A DNA stretch of 16,063 nucleotides from Micavibrio sp. UBA2638 (GTDB lineage: Bacteria > Pseudomonadota > Alphaproteobacteria > Micavibrionales > Micavibrionaceae). Under the pieces are notes generated by a model. The model was given only the letters and a program-made list of their open reading frames with translations. It made no database searches and was not told the DNA's origin. The stretch lies in assembly GCA_002359735.1 (NCBI GenBank), contig DENS01000010.1, positions 46,481 through 62,543 on the forward strand, given 5' to 3'. The translations under genes were made by a program, and so were the position numbers. Positions 1 to 7,984 of the stretch are shown in pieces (within the stretch, counting starts at the first letter, position 1; the number at the start of each line of letters is the position of its first letter).

Positions 1-20
1 GCCTCTGCCTCTGCCTCTGC
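1..20. repeat. hexanucleotide tandem repeat (GCCTCT), cut by window edge
   Basis: Three full copies of GCCTCT followed by GC, after which the sequence continues as CT and departs from the repeat. The array begins at base 1, so its true length is unknown. It lies 2 bp past the stop codon of the leftward glycosyltransferase gene, in its 3' untranslated region, so it does not alter that protein. Confidence 0.7.
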
Positions 21-22
21 CT

Positions 23-1390
23 TTAATGTTGTTTTGGTGTGATCACGAACCATTCATGTTTGGATTCATGTATGGCAAAATCATCGTAACCAAATTTGCG
101 CAGAAGGTTTTCTATTTCCTGTTCTGTGACACCCGGGTATTTTTGGTTGGCGTATCCTTTGCGGGCCTCTTGCAGTTTTTTTCCTTTTTTGACGGCGTCT
201 ATCAGGCGGTTTTTTGTGTGGCTAAGGGTTGTGCGAAACGCGTCATAAAGGCGCCAGATATAATATGAGGCGCGGCTTTTTTGCCAGTCTATTTTTTGTA
301 TATGGTTTAAGATGACAGCGCTTGACCCGACTTTTTCGACATTGCTGATATGTTCTTTCAGGGCGCCGCGCGTGCGCAAGGAATAATCTTCGCGGATAGG
401 CTGGCTTAACTTTTGGACATTGGCCAGGGCTGAAATCAAAGACTCGCTGTCATAATGTTTGTGACTGACGCTATTTGGCAGTGCGGCATCATAAAGATTG
501 TCCCCTGCCGGTAAGTAAACATAGGATGGTAACCCGCTTAAACCCGCCTCAATGGCGGTTGTGCAGCTGTTATGGATCAGACAATCGGCGCGCAAAAACC
601 AATCAGATGCGGCGCCTTCATAAAGGCACTCGCAGTTATCATATTTTGCGGCCAGATTTCCCCAAAAACCATGGTTTTCTGAAGGGTGTGGCCGAATGAT
701 GATTCTGTAGTGCGGATAGGCTTTGGCGATTTTTTCCGTTAGTTCGGCAAAGGCGATAAACATTTTATGGGCGTGGCTCAGCCAGCCGTCAATATGTTGC
801 CCGGTGTCGCTGTCGCGGGCGATACCAAATTTTTTAAAAACGTTTTCAAAGGCTTTTTCCCGTGAAATATAATACGGATTCACAATTGAAAACCGTGAAT
901 TGATTAACAGGGTGATGGGGCGGTTTTTATTGTCTTCTATTTCCCCGGTCCATTGGGGCTGAAGGATATCCAGCCTTGGATTTCCGGCCGCGATTAATTT
1001 TTCTGAATGTCCCGGATAGGCATGGTCGACGGCCTTTTTATCGCCCTCTCCGCGGCAGAAGAAATATTCAATTAGATCCAGTGTTTCCGGGCAAACCCGC
1101 AACTGGGCATATATGGCATCGGTCAGTGTAACCAGGCTTTCTTCATCCCATGCGACGATTTTATATCCCATTTTTTGGGCCTTTTTAAAAAACTGGGCGC
1201 TTCTGGGGGTGGCATCATTTTCAACAAGAATACCGCGCGGGAATTTAAAAAGCGTTCGGTGTAGGGGTTTACTGCGCCCTATCATGACAGTATATCCGGC
1301 CTTCACGGCCAGGCCGGCCAGGAAAAGCCGCGCCGAAAATTCACGCGCTTTTATCTCTATCGGGAACAGTAATAATGGTTTTTTGCTCAT
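23..1390 (-). CDS. surface carbohydrate biosynthesis protein, GT-B glycosyltransferase-like (455 aa)
   Basis: Probable cytoplasmic glycosyltransferase or polymer-forming transferase acting on a cell-surface glycan. The sequence has the layout of the 'surface carbohydrate biosynthesis protein' family, related to CDP-glycerol/CMP-sugar GT-B enzymes. Visible motifs are GNPRLD (136-141) at the domain junction, RPHPSE (233-238, the HP motif) and HNSCTTAIEAG (273-283, the Ser/Thr-rich nucleotide-binding motif), followed by GLP. There is no signal peptide or membrane segment; residues 365-415 are basic and could be membrane-associating. It is the last gene of a leftward three-gene operon: its ATG overlaps the stop of the asparagine-synthase-like gene by 4 bp (ATGA), implying translational coupling. 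Donor and acceptor cannot be read from sequence. The fold call is fairly firm; the substrate is unknown. Confidence 0.8.
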   Translation of the reverse strand: MSKKPLLLFPIEIKAREFSARLFLAGLAVKAGYTVMIGRSKPLHRTLFKFPRGILVENDATPRSAQFFKKAQKMGYKIVAWDEESLVTLTDAIYAQLRVCPETLDLIEYFFCRGEGDKKAVDHAYPGHSEKLIAAGNPRLDILQPQWTGEIEDNKNRPITLLINSRFSIVNPYYISREKAFENVFKKFGIARDSDTGQHIDGWLSHAHKMFIAFAELTEKIAKAYPHYRIIIRPHPSENHGFWGNLAAKYDNCECLYEGAASDWFLRADCLIHNSCTTAIEAGLSGLPSYVYLPAGDNLYDAALPNSVSHKHYDSESLISALANVQKLSQPIREDYSLRTRGALKEHISNVEKVGSSAVILNHIQKIDWQKSRASYYIWRLYDAFRTTLSHTKNRLIDAVKKGKKLQEARKGYANQKYPGVTEQEIENLLRKFGYDDFAIHESKHEWFVITPKQH

Positions 1391-3180
1391 GGTTTGAATA
1401 CTTTACACCACGCGGCGAAATTCATCCATTGCCAAATAAAGAATGAATTTTCTGCGCCATATTTAATATAGTGATCATAGGCCTGGTGTACGTCCTTAAC
1501 CTTAAACGCGCCAGATTGCGTGAATTCTTTGCTGCCCAGTAAATCCCACGCCATATCTTTCATTTCTTTGCGTAGCCACTCTCTCTGCGGGGCGGAAACG
1601 GCGCGTTTTTGCTCACATGTTTTGGCGAAGTCCGGGGCGCGTTTATCAAGGGCTTTTTTCAGGATGCTTTTTGCCTGGTTTTCCGTCACTTTATGTTCAG
1701 GACGAATTTTGGCGCAAAAATCCACCAGTACATGGGTTAGGAACGGTTCGCGTAATTCAATGCTATGGGCCATGGATAAGCGGTCATTCATGCGCAGAAC
1801 CCTTGGTACGCGGCGATGGAATAAATCGGCATACATTGCGTTTTCTACGGCTGTATCAAACGGGGCTTTAAAGTCCCTTAAGTTACTTTGTGAAATGGGC
1901 CCGCCGGGATCGATCAGTTCAGGCGCCAGAAATTTGGTGTTATCCTGATAGAAAAGCGGGGTCCCATCTTTCTGGTTTGCCGCGCCGGTATTGGTTTTAC
2001 AGCTATTGGCCTCGCCAAGCAATGTTTTGTAGTATCCGTAGCCGCCCAAAAGCTCGTCAATGCCTTGGCCTTCCAAAAGAACGGTAACGCCCTGTGAGCG
2101 AGCATATTGATGCAGTTTTTTATAGGCTTGCGTGGCAATGCCGCCTATGGGTTCTTCGAAGGTGTAAATATCATTGTGGAAATGTTCAATGGAATCCTGC
2201 GCTGAAAAAGAAACCTCGTGGCGTTTCCATTGTCGTGTTTTCGGGATCAAATCGGCATAAATGATTTCATCATATTGCGGTTCCCCGTATCCAATGGTGT
2301 AAGACGATAGATCAACATCGGGGGAGGACAGGGTATCCATCAACATACACAGGGTGGCCGAATCCATGCCGCCGGACAGGTTCAGGCCAATGGGAACATC
2401 ACTGCGAAGGTGGAGCTTTACACTGTTTTCCAGTTCTTGCCAAAGCAAATCAGACAAGGCTTCCTCGCTTAGATTGGCGTCGAAATAGGTGGGCTGTGAC
2501 GGGCGCTTCCAATATGGCGAGGGTGCAATGGCGCGGCCCGATTGTATGTCGGTCAGGGATATGCTGACATAATGACCGGGTTCCAGCGATAGAATGTTGC
2601 TGAAAAATGTTCTTTGGCTGTGGTTGTAAACGCCGTAGCGGAAATAATCGCCCCATATTTCCCAGTCGTGATCGGCGGGAATGCCCGCGGCCAGTAATGA
2701 TTTTATTTCCGAGGCACCATAAAGTGTTTTGTTGTGCACTGTATAATATAACGGCTTAATGCCCAGACAATCACGGGCAATAATCAGGCGCTTTTCAACG
2801 CAATCCCAAATGGCAATTGCAAACATGCCAATGAATTTCGGCAGGCAATCCGTCCCCCATTTTTCCCAGGCCGCCAATAAAACCTCGCTGTCGCTGGTTG
2901 ATTGATAGGGGTAATCCTGAAGCTGCGTTTTTAATTCTTTGTAATTATAAATTTCGCCGTTAAAAACCATGGTATAGCGCCCCGAAGCGCTGATCATGGG
3001 TTGCATGCCTGCTGATGACAAATCCAGAATGCTGAGCCGGTTAAAACCAAGCGCGATCTGGTCGGTTTCGTAGATTTTTGTCTCGCGCGCGTCAGGGCCT
3101 CTATGATGCTGCGCATCCAGAATGGCGCTGATATTTTCCCCGTTCGCGCCCGGGCCAAAAACAAAACCGATACCACACAT
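1387..3180 (-). CDS. asnB: asparagine synthase (glutamine-hydrolysing) family amidotransferase
   Basis: Two-domain glutamine amidotransferase of 597 aa, the usual AsnB length. The N-terminal Ntn glutaminase domain has the processed nucleophile Cys2 (MCGIGF), RLSILDLS (48-55), NGEIYNY (74-80) and SDSEV (96-100). The C-terminal ATP-pyrophosphatase domain has the PP-loop SGGMDS (269-274) and GQGIDELLGGY (371-381). Ammonia from glutamine is passed to an adenylylated carboxylate. Its position between a methyltransferase and a glycosyltransferase suggests that the carboxylate may be on a sugar or glycan (for example a uronic or nonulosonic acid) and not free aspartate; such AsnB paralogues are known in O-antigen loci. 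The PP-loop has Met where Leu or Val is usual, a mild change. The start is 9 bp beyond the upstream methyltransferase stop and lacks a strong Shine-Dalgarno sequence, consistent with coupled translation. Confidence 0.92.
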   Translation of the reverse strand: MCGIGFVFGPGANGENISAILDAQHHRGPDARETKIYETDQIALGFNRLSILDLSSAGMQPMISASGRYTMVFNGEIYNYKELKTQLQDYPYQSTSDSEVLLAAWEKWGTDCLPKFIGMFAIAIWDCVEKRLIIARDCLGIKPLYYTVHNKTLYGASEIKSLLAAGIPADHDWEIWGDYFRYGVYNHSQRTFFSNILSLEPGHYVSISLTDIQSGRAIAPSPYWKRPSQPTYFDANLSEEALSDLLWQELENSVKLHLRSDVPIGLNLSGGMDSATLCMLMDTLSSPDVDLSSYTIGYGEPQYDEIIYADLIPKTRQWKRHEVSFSAQDSIEHFHNDIYTFEEPIGGIATQAYKKLHQYARSQGVTVLLEGQGIDELLGGYGYYKTLLGEANSCKTNTGAANQKDGTPLFYQDNTKFLAPELIDPGGPISQSNLRDFKAPFDTAVENAMYADLFHRRVPRVLRMNDRLSMAHSIELREPFLTHVLVDFCAKIRPEHKVTENQAKSILKKALDKRAPDFAKTCEQKRAVSAPQREWLRKEMKDMAWDLLGSKEFTQSGAFKVKDVHQAYDHYIKYGAENSFFIWQWMNFAAWCKVFKP

Positions 3181-3189
3181 GAGACAATC

Positions 3190-4278
3190 TTATTTTTTCG
3201 AGAATAAAAAGCGGTGTATACCAGAGCCCCAAAGGATTTCTTTGTCTGCGTAATTTTCGAATTTTTCAAATTCATCGACATCGGCGCCGCGTTCCAGACG
3301 TTCAATATCTGTTGCACCATAGGAGGCAAGTTTGTCGGAGATTTGCTTCGCGCTCAGACGAATATTGATCGGGACCAGAATATGATCCAGATATAAGAAG
3401 CGGAGATGCGTCGGCATGTTGAGCTTTAGGAAGATGTCATGTGCATATCGATAGGGCACATCGCGCAATAATTCGCGGCATATCTCAATCATATCCCATT
3501 TGATTCCGCCCGGATCATTGATCAGCATCAAAAATCCGCGGCCTTCGGGCTTCATAACGCGGACCAGTTCCTCCAGTCCTTTATCAAGGTCTGTTGTATG
3601 GTGTAAAACGCCGTTGGAGAACACGAAATCAAATTCCCCATCCTTGAAGGGCATATCAAGAACCGACCCCAGTTGATAAGACACACCTTCACGCGGGCGC
3701 CCGGATAAGCGCTTTTCAGCATCTGCAATATTGGTTTTGCTCATATCAAGGCCGGTGACTTTGCTCGCGCCTAAATTGCTAAGGGCATAAGTGTAGCGCC
3801 CATTGCCGCACCCGGCATCCAAAACGGATTTGCCATTTAACCATGAAAGGTCAAAGCCATTACGTTCAAGGCGTTGCCCCAAAAGCTCTGATGGTTCTTC
3901 GTAATATTTTTCATCATTGAAATAAGAAAACAGATTGCCATAGTGATCGGCGGTTACGTCCTCAACTTTATCGGTTTCATCCTGTTGGGATGGATACAGA
4001 TAGGGCGGCATCGTTTCAATGGCCGCTTTCAAATAATGTGTAACGTCATCCAATATTTTCGCAAAGGCTTTATCGGGCTGGGCCGGCTTGTCTTCCTCCA
4101 GTTTACGGAAATGAAAGCAAATGCGATAAACGGCCATAATTTTATGCAGATCCCAATCCGAGCTAGCGGGGGCGTTCAGGGATATTAATTTTGACGCTTC
4201 GTCTTTATAGCTGGAATCTTTTAAGCAGGGGCATCTGTCGATTATGTCCTGGGAAACAAGTGTGGCTTGCATATTCAC
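3190..4278 (-). CDS. class I SAM-dependent methyltransferase with N-terminal extension (362 aa)
   Basis: First gene of the leftward operon. Residues 1-110 form an alpha-helical extension with no motif I recognise. From about 115 there is a Rossmann methyltransferase domain: motif I VLDAGCGNGRY (152-162), the acidic end of strand 2 in GLDMS (176-180), DMPF (208-211) and motif IV/post-IV FVFSNGVLHH (218-227), followed by a typical LEELVRVMKPEG segment. These bind S-adenosylmethionine; the acceptor is unknown, though an O- or N-methylated surface sugar is the natural guess from context. I used the GTG at 4278 because AAAGGA sits 7 bases upstream on the coding strand; an in-frame ATG at 4272 would shorten it by two residues. 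Confidence 0.85.
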   Translation of the reverse strand: MNMQATLVSQDIIDRCPCLKDSSYKDEASKLISLNAPASSDWDLHKIMAVYRICFHFRKLEEDKPAQPDKAFAKILDDVTHYLKAAIETMPPYLYPSQQDETDKVEDVTADHYGNLFSYFNDEKYYEEPSELLGQRLERNGFDLSWLNGKSVLDAGCGNGRYTYALSNLGASKVTGLDMSKTNIADAEKRLSGRPREGVSYQLGSVLDMPFKDGEFDFVFSNGVLHHTTDLDKGLEELVRVMKPEGRGFLMLINDPGGIKWDMIEICRELLRDVPYRYAHDIFLKLNMPTHLRFLYLDHILVPINIRLSAKQISDKLASYGATDIERLERGADVDEFEKFENYADKEILWGSGIHRFLFSKK

Positions 4279-4568
4279 AATATTATCCTTTTGTCTGGTT
4301 CGGTCCGAAAATAATCAAGAATATAAAGCTATTGCAATAAGAAATAAAATATATTCGATATCGGTGACTAGGGTTATACAGGACATAGTGATAAAATGTA
4401 AAGGCGCTGGGCTCGTCTTGTTGTCTCAAAAATGCATTTTGGCAGGGATAACACGCATTTTCTCTGCCAGTGTTGATCCATTCATGATAGAAAGGGTTTA
4501 ATATTCTAGAATTTAATGGCTATATTAAAGCCCTTGTTGAGTAAATAATCAGGCACCGTACACGCTTT
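4279..4568. promoter_or_regulatory. divergent control region between two surface-glycan operons
   Basis: AT-rich 290-bp gap from which both operons diverge. It contains stacked symmetrical elements: TTCGGTCCGAA (4299-4309), the perfect palindrome AAAATGCATTTT (4429-4440), an 8-bp inverted repeat with one G-U pair (4441-4448 with 4461-4468), ATTCTAGAAT (4503-4512), and GGGTTTAAT (4494-4502) facing ATTAAAGCCC (4524-4533) with a one-base bulge. No convincing protein-coding ORF occupies the region. Binding factors are unknown. Confidence 0.6.
4473..4502 (+). promoter_or_regulatory. candidate sigma-70-type promoter for the nonulosonate operon
   Basis: TTGATC (4473-4478, four of six bases to TTGACA), an 18-bp spacer and TTTAAT (4497-4502, five of six to TATAAT). 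The predicted start would lie near 4509, giving a leader of about 60 bases before the ATG at 4569. The -10 element overlaps the left arm of the GGGTTTAAT inverted repeat, so that hairpin would be a DNA-level operator or only partly transcribed. Assigned by eye only. Confidence 0.35.
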
Positions 4569-6146
4569 ATGACCACATCTAAAAAATCGACACCCCAAAA
4601 ATCCATTCAGATGATTGCGCTGACACAAGGCGCCAGTATTGATATCTTTCTCCGCAGTCTTGAAAAACTGCGCGAATCAGATTTTCCCTTGGGGCAGGTC
4701 GGGGCGCTTTGTTCCTTTGCGCAGCACTATAAATCATCTGATGTGGTTAAGGCGCATGCGGATGATGTGACCTTTATCAAGGAATGGGACATCGTGGCCA
4801 AGGCCCTGCGGGAGCCTTATGATAAGGCGGAGCTGGAAATTGCAGAAAGCGCGCTTTCGCCCGCCAGTGTGTGGAGTGCCATTATTGCCGACCGTCGTTT
4901 GATCTATGGGCGCAAATCCAAATACACCCAGGATTACCGCGTTCATTTTACGGATGAACAGCTCTGGTCCATTGCCTATCATTTTATCAAGGCTTTTGAT
5001 GATTTGATGGAGCGCATTCGTCCAGATGTTATTATCGGGTTCACCCCTGTTACATTTGGTGAAATGTTGGGGCTGGAGATTGCCAAAAGCAGGGGCATTC
5101 CGACATTGCAGTTACATTCATCGCGTGTGAAAAACTATTTTGCCCTGCATGATGTTGTGTCCGGTACATCGCGTCATTTTTATGATTTGATGGATAAGAA
5201 TGCATTTAGCGCCGAAACGACCAGCATTGCCAATGCCATTATTGACGAGGCTGCGAATAAGGGCCTCGTGTATGAAGGGGCGAATAAGTCCATTGCCTCG
5301 GGCCGGGCGCTTGATGTTGTGGGCGCGATAAAAACATTGCCGGCCGCGGCGGCGAAAGAGGTGCTGAAACTGGCAGATCCGGTTATTCGCGCTGATCATC
5401 ATGACCCGGGGTATTTGGTGCCCTGGGTTTACACGAAAGTGTTGCAACCATTAAAGGAACGCTGGATCAAATGGCGTTTGTCATCGCATCCCCGCGTGAT
5501 TAAATTGGATCAGCTCTCTGATCTAGGCAAATACTGTTTCTTTCCGCTGCAAAGTGAACCGGAAGTATCGTTACAGGTTTTGGGGCGCCCGTATCACAAA
5601 AATCAGATTGAATTACTGCGTAATCTGGCGGCCAGCCTTCCTGCCGGGATGAAGTTGTTGGTGAAGGAACACCCGCGTTCCATGGGGCTGCGCCCGTATG
5701 CGTATTATAAAGCCCTGTTTGAAATACCCAATTTATATCTGGCTGATGTTCATGCGCCGTCCATTCCCATGGTGAATGCGTCTGAATTTGTCGGCATTAT
5801 CAGTGGGACAATCGGCTTTGAAGCGGTGATGATGGGCAAGCCCGTTTTGATTTTGGGGCACCCGAAATACGAAGCCATTCCCGGTAAAATGACCCGAAAA
5901 TGCCTGAATCTTTTTGATATGCCGGGTGATATTCGTGCCCTTTTGACGGACTATGAGTACAGTAAGGATGCTATTGTCCTGTTTATCTCGGCCTTGATTG
6001 AGGGGTCTGTCGATATTGATTTGTATTCGAATCTGCTAAAAAAACCGGGGCGTCATTCGTTCCAGGATGGCCGCATCAGCGAAGATGAAGACTTGAACAA
6101 ACTGACCAATTACATGATAAAGCGTATGAACGAGGTATTGGCATGA
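4569..6146 (+). CDS. capsule polysaccharide synthesis-type glycosyltransferase (525 aa)
   Basis: Probable cytoplasmic GT-B glycosyltransferase of the capsule-synthesis superfamily (KpsC/KpsS-like). The C-terminal half has CFFPLQSEPE (323-332), KEHPRSMG (366-373, the HP motif) and SGTIGFEAVMMGKPV (412-426), which together form the nucleotide-sugar site in this group. The N-terminal half includes RPDVIIGFTP (151-160), resembling the first Rossmann half. Many relatives use CMP-activated ulosonic acids (CMP-Kdo or CMP-sialic acid), and the next two genes make such a donor, so transfer of a CMP-nonulosonate is a reasonable inference. It is the first gene of the rightward operon, and its stop overlaps the start of the NeuB-type gene by 4 bp. 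No strong ribosome binding site precedes the ATG. Acceptor and linkage are unknown. Confidence 0.8.
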   Translation: MTTSKKSTPQKSIQMIALTQGASIDIFLRSLEKLRESDFPLGQVGALCSFAQHYKSSDVVKAHADDVTFIKEWDIVAKALREPYDKAELEIAESALSPASVWSAIIADRRLIYGRKSKYTQDYRVHFTDEQLWSIAYHFIKAFDDLMERIRPDVIIGFTPVTFGEMLGLEIAKSRGIPTLQLHSSRVKNYFALHDVVSGTSRHFYDLMDKNAFSAETTSIANAIIDEAANKGLVYEGANKSIASGRALDVVGAIKTLPAAAAKEVLKLADPVIRADHHDPGYLVPWVYTKVLQPLKERWIKWRLSSHPRVIKLDQLSDLGKYCFFPLQSEPEVSLQVLGRPYHKNQIELLRNLAASLPAGMKLLVKEHPRSMGLRPYAYYKALFEIPNLYLADVHAPSIPMVNASEFVGIISGTIGFEAVMMGKPVLILGHPKYEAIPGKMTRKCLNLFDMPGDIRALLTDYEYSKDAIVLFISALIEGSVDIDLYSNLLKKPGRHSFQDGRISEDEDLNKLTNYMIKRMNEVLA

Positions 6147-7192
6147 GCGCAAAATTTAGTATTGATGGCCGCGCCGTTGGGCCGGGCGAGAAATCTTATT
6201 TAATAGCGGAAATTGCACAGGCGCATGATGGCTCTTTGGGGTATGCGCATGCCTTTATCGATCTGGCCAAGGATTGCGGCGCCGATGCAGTAAAATTTCA
6301 GACACATATTGCCCGCGAGGAAACAACCCGTGAAGAAGATTTTCGGGTCAGGATATTCCCGCAAGACAAGACCCGTTACGAGTATTGGCAACGTATGGAA
6401 TTTGAACCGGACCAATGGCAGGGGCTAAAGAACCATGCTGATGAGGTTGGTATCACGTTCTTGTCTTCCGCATTTTCCCACAAGGCCATTGATTTGTTGG
6501 ACCGCATTGGTATGCCGGCCTGGAAGGTCGCTTCCGGAGAGGTTTTGAATTTTTCCTTGCTGGAGGCCATGTGCGCCACTGGAAAGCCGGTTTTGCTGAG
6601 TTCAGGGATGAGTGCGATGGATGAAGTTGATCAGGCGATAAAATTTGTGCAAGAACAGGGCAACCCAGCCGGTATTTTTCAATGCACAACCAAATATCCC
6701 ACCCCGCTAGAGGAAACGGGATTAAATGTTATGCAGGATTTTGCAACACAATATGGCATTCCCGTGGGCCTGTCAGACCATAGCGCCAATCCGTATGTGC
6801 CGATTGTTGCGATGAGTAAGGGCGCCGATATGATTGAGACGCATTTGTGTCTGCATCCCCGCCAGTTCGGCCCCGACACATCGTCGTCTTTAACGCCGGA
6901 GGGGTTTAAAATGATGAGTGAGGCCCGTGACGTTGCGCATGTGGTGTTGAATAACAAGGTTGAAAAAGACGCAATGAGCAAAGATTTGAACGTTGTACGC
7001 GGCCTGTTTCAAAAATCATTGGCGCTGAGAGAAGATCAAGCCGCAGGAACGGTTTTGAGCGAAGATATGATCACCCTGAAAAAGCCGGGGACAGGTCTTC
7101 CCGCCTCACGTTTGCAAAGTCTGGTGGGTAAAACTCTGACGCAGGATGTCAGCCATGAGCGCCTTTTGCGGGATGAAGATGTGACGGAATAG
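6143..7192 (+). CDS. neuB: N-acetylneuraminate/nonulosonate synthase family protein (NeuB-like)
   Basis: Condenses phosphoenolpyruvate with a six-carbon amino sugar to give a nine-carbon nonulosonic acid (sialic, legionaminic or pseudaminic type). At 349 aa it has the normal length. The TIM-barrel domain shows IAEIAQAHDG (21-30), KFQTH (51-55), KVASGE (128-133), LSSGMS (152-157) and CTTKYPTP (181-188). The two metal-binding histidines of the family are present at H213 (SDHS) and H234 (ETH), 21 residues apart as in meningococcal NeuB. The C-terminal SAF (antifreeze-like) domain spans about 287-345 with KKPGTGLP (313-320). AQAHDG replaces the more common GVNHNG. A GAGG sequence lies 7 bases before the ATG inside the preceding gene, so translation is coupled. 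The exact sugar cannot be decided from sequence. Confidence 0.92.
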   Translation: MSAKFSIDGRAVGPGEKSYLIAEIAQAHDGSLGYAHAFIDLAKDCGADAVKFQTHIAREETTREEDFRVRIFPQDKTRYEYWQRMEFEPDQWQGLKNHADEVGITFLSSAFSHKAIDLLDRIGMPAWKVASGEVLNFSLLEAMCATGKPVLLSSGMSAMDEVDQAIKFVQEQGNPAGIFQCTTKYPTPLEETGLNVMQDFATQYGIPVGLSDHSANPYVPIVAMSKGADMIETHLCLHPRQFGPDTSSSLTPEGFKMMSEARDVAHVVLNNKVEKDAMSKDLNVVRGLFQKSLALREDQAAGTVLSEDMITLKKPGTGLPASRLQSLVGKTLTQDVSHERLLRDEDVTE

Positions 7193-7205
7193 GGGGGCGA
7201 TAATC

Positions 7206-7931
7206 ATGGCGAAGCTCGGTAAGGTTTTGGGGTTAATCTGCGCGCGCGGCGGTTCTAAAGGTGTGCCCGGCAAAAATATTAAGGATATTTGCGGAAAGCC
7301 TTTGATTGCATGGTCGATAGAGGCGGCCTTACAATGCCCTGACATTGCCGATGTTGTCATTTCCACCGATGATGAAAATATCGCGGATGTTGCGAAAGCC
7401 TATGGTGCGGAAGTGCCGTTTATGAGGCCGCCTGAGCTGGCCCGTGATGATACAAAACAAATTGATGCCATTGTTCATGCCGTGCAAAGCCTGAAAGATG
7501 CCGGGCGCGAATATGACGCCGTTGCGTTGTTGCAACCAACATGTCCATTGCGCATTGCCGATGATATAACCGGCGCACTGGATTTGATGGCGCAAACGCA
7601 ATCCGATACGGTGATTACGGTTACGGCGGAAGAGGGGGTGATCCTGTCGACCTTTTATGAGCTGGAGAAGGACAATGAGGCGCGCCTGATGTTTCCATCC
7701 TCGAAAGAGGGGACTTTACGGCAGGATTATAATGCTATATACCGCAGATGCGGCCTGATTTATGTTCTCAGGCCGGATTATGTGCTAAGAAACAAAGTGC
7801 TGTATGGCACCAAGGTAAGTGCCTATGTTGTTCCCAAGAAACGATCATTTGATATTGATTGTCATTTTGATTGGGAGCTGACGGAATGGCTTTTACAGCA
7901 GCAAATACAAAACAATGAGCGTGGCCAGTGA
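7206..7931 (+). CDS. neuA: acylneuraminate cytidylyltransferase family protein (CMP-nonulosonate synthetase)
   Basis: Activates the nonulosonic acid with CTP to give the CMP-sugar donor. The 241-aa protein has the nucleotide-binding loop ARGGSKGVPGKN (13-24), STDD (53-56), LQPTCPLR (109-116) and the metal-binding FDIDCHFD segment (215-222; the family norm is DIDxxxD). The usual NGxIY motif is CGLIY here (182-186), with Cys for Asn, which may affect sugar preference. It follows the NeuB-like gene by 13 bp, with a G-rich Shine-Dalgarno sequence 8 bases before the ATG. The adjacent synthase and upstream glycosyltransferase make a synthesis-activation-transfer set. NeuA, LegF and PseF cannot be told apart with confidence by eye. 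Confidence 0.9.
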   Translation: MAKLGKVLGLICARGGSKGVPGKNIKDICGKPLIAWSIEAALQCPDIADVVISTDDENIADVAKAYGAEVPFMRPPELARDDTKQIDAIVHAVQSLKDAGREYDAVALLQPTCPLRIADDITGALDLMAQTQSDTVITVTAEEGVILSTFYELEKDNEARLMFPSSKEGTLRQDYNAIYRRCGLIYVLRPDYVLRNKVLYGTKVSAYVVPKKRSFDIDCHFDWELTEWLLQQQIQNNERGQ

Positions 7932-7984
7932 ATGGACGGCAATGGTGGTGGTTTTTGTGATTGATCAGTTTAAAGGAAAGATAG

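Noticed and set aside
4244..4501. 85-codon rightward ORF in the divergent control region
   Set aside because: It starts inside the methyltransferase gene on the other strand, has no clear ribosome binding site and runs through the palindrome-rich regulatory DNA.
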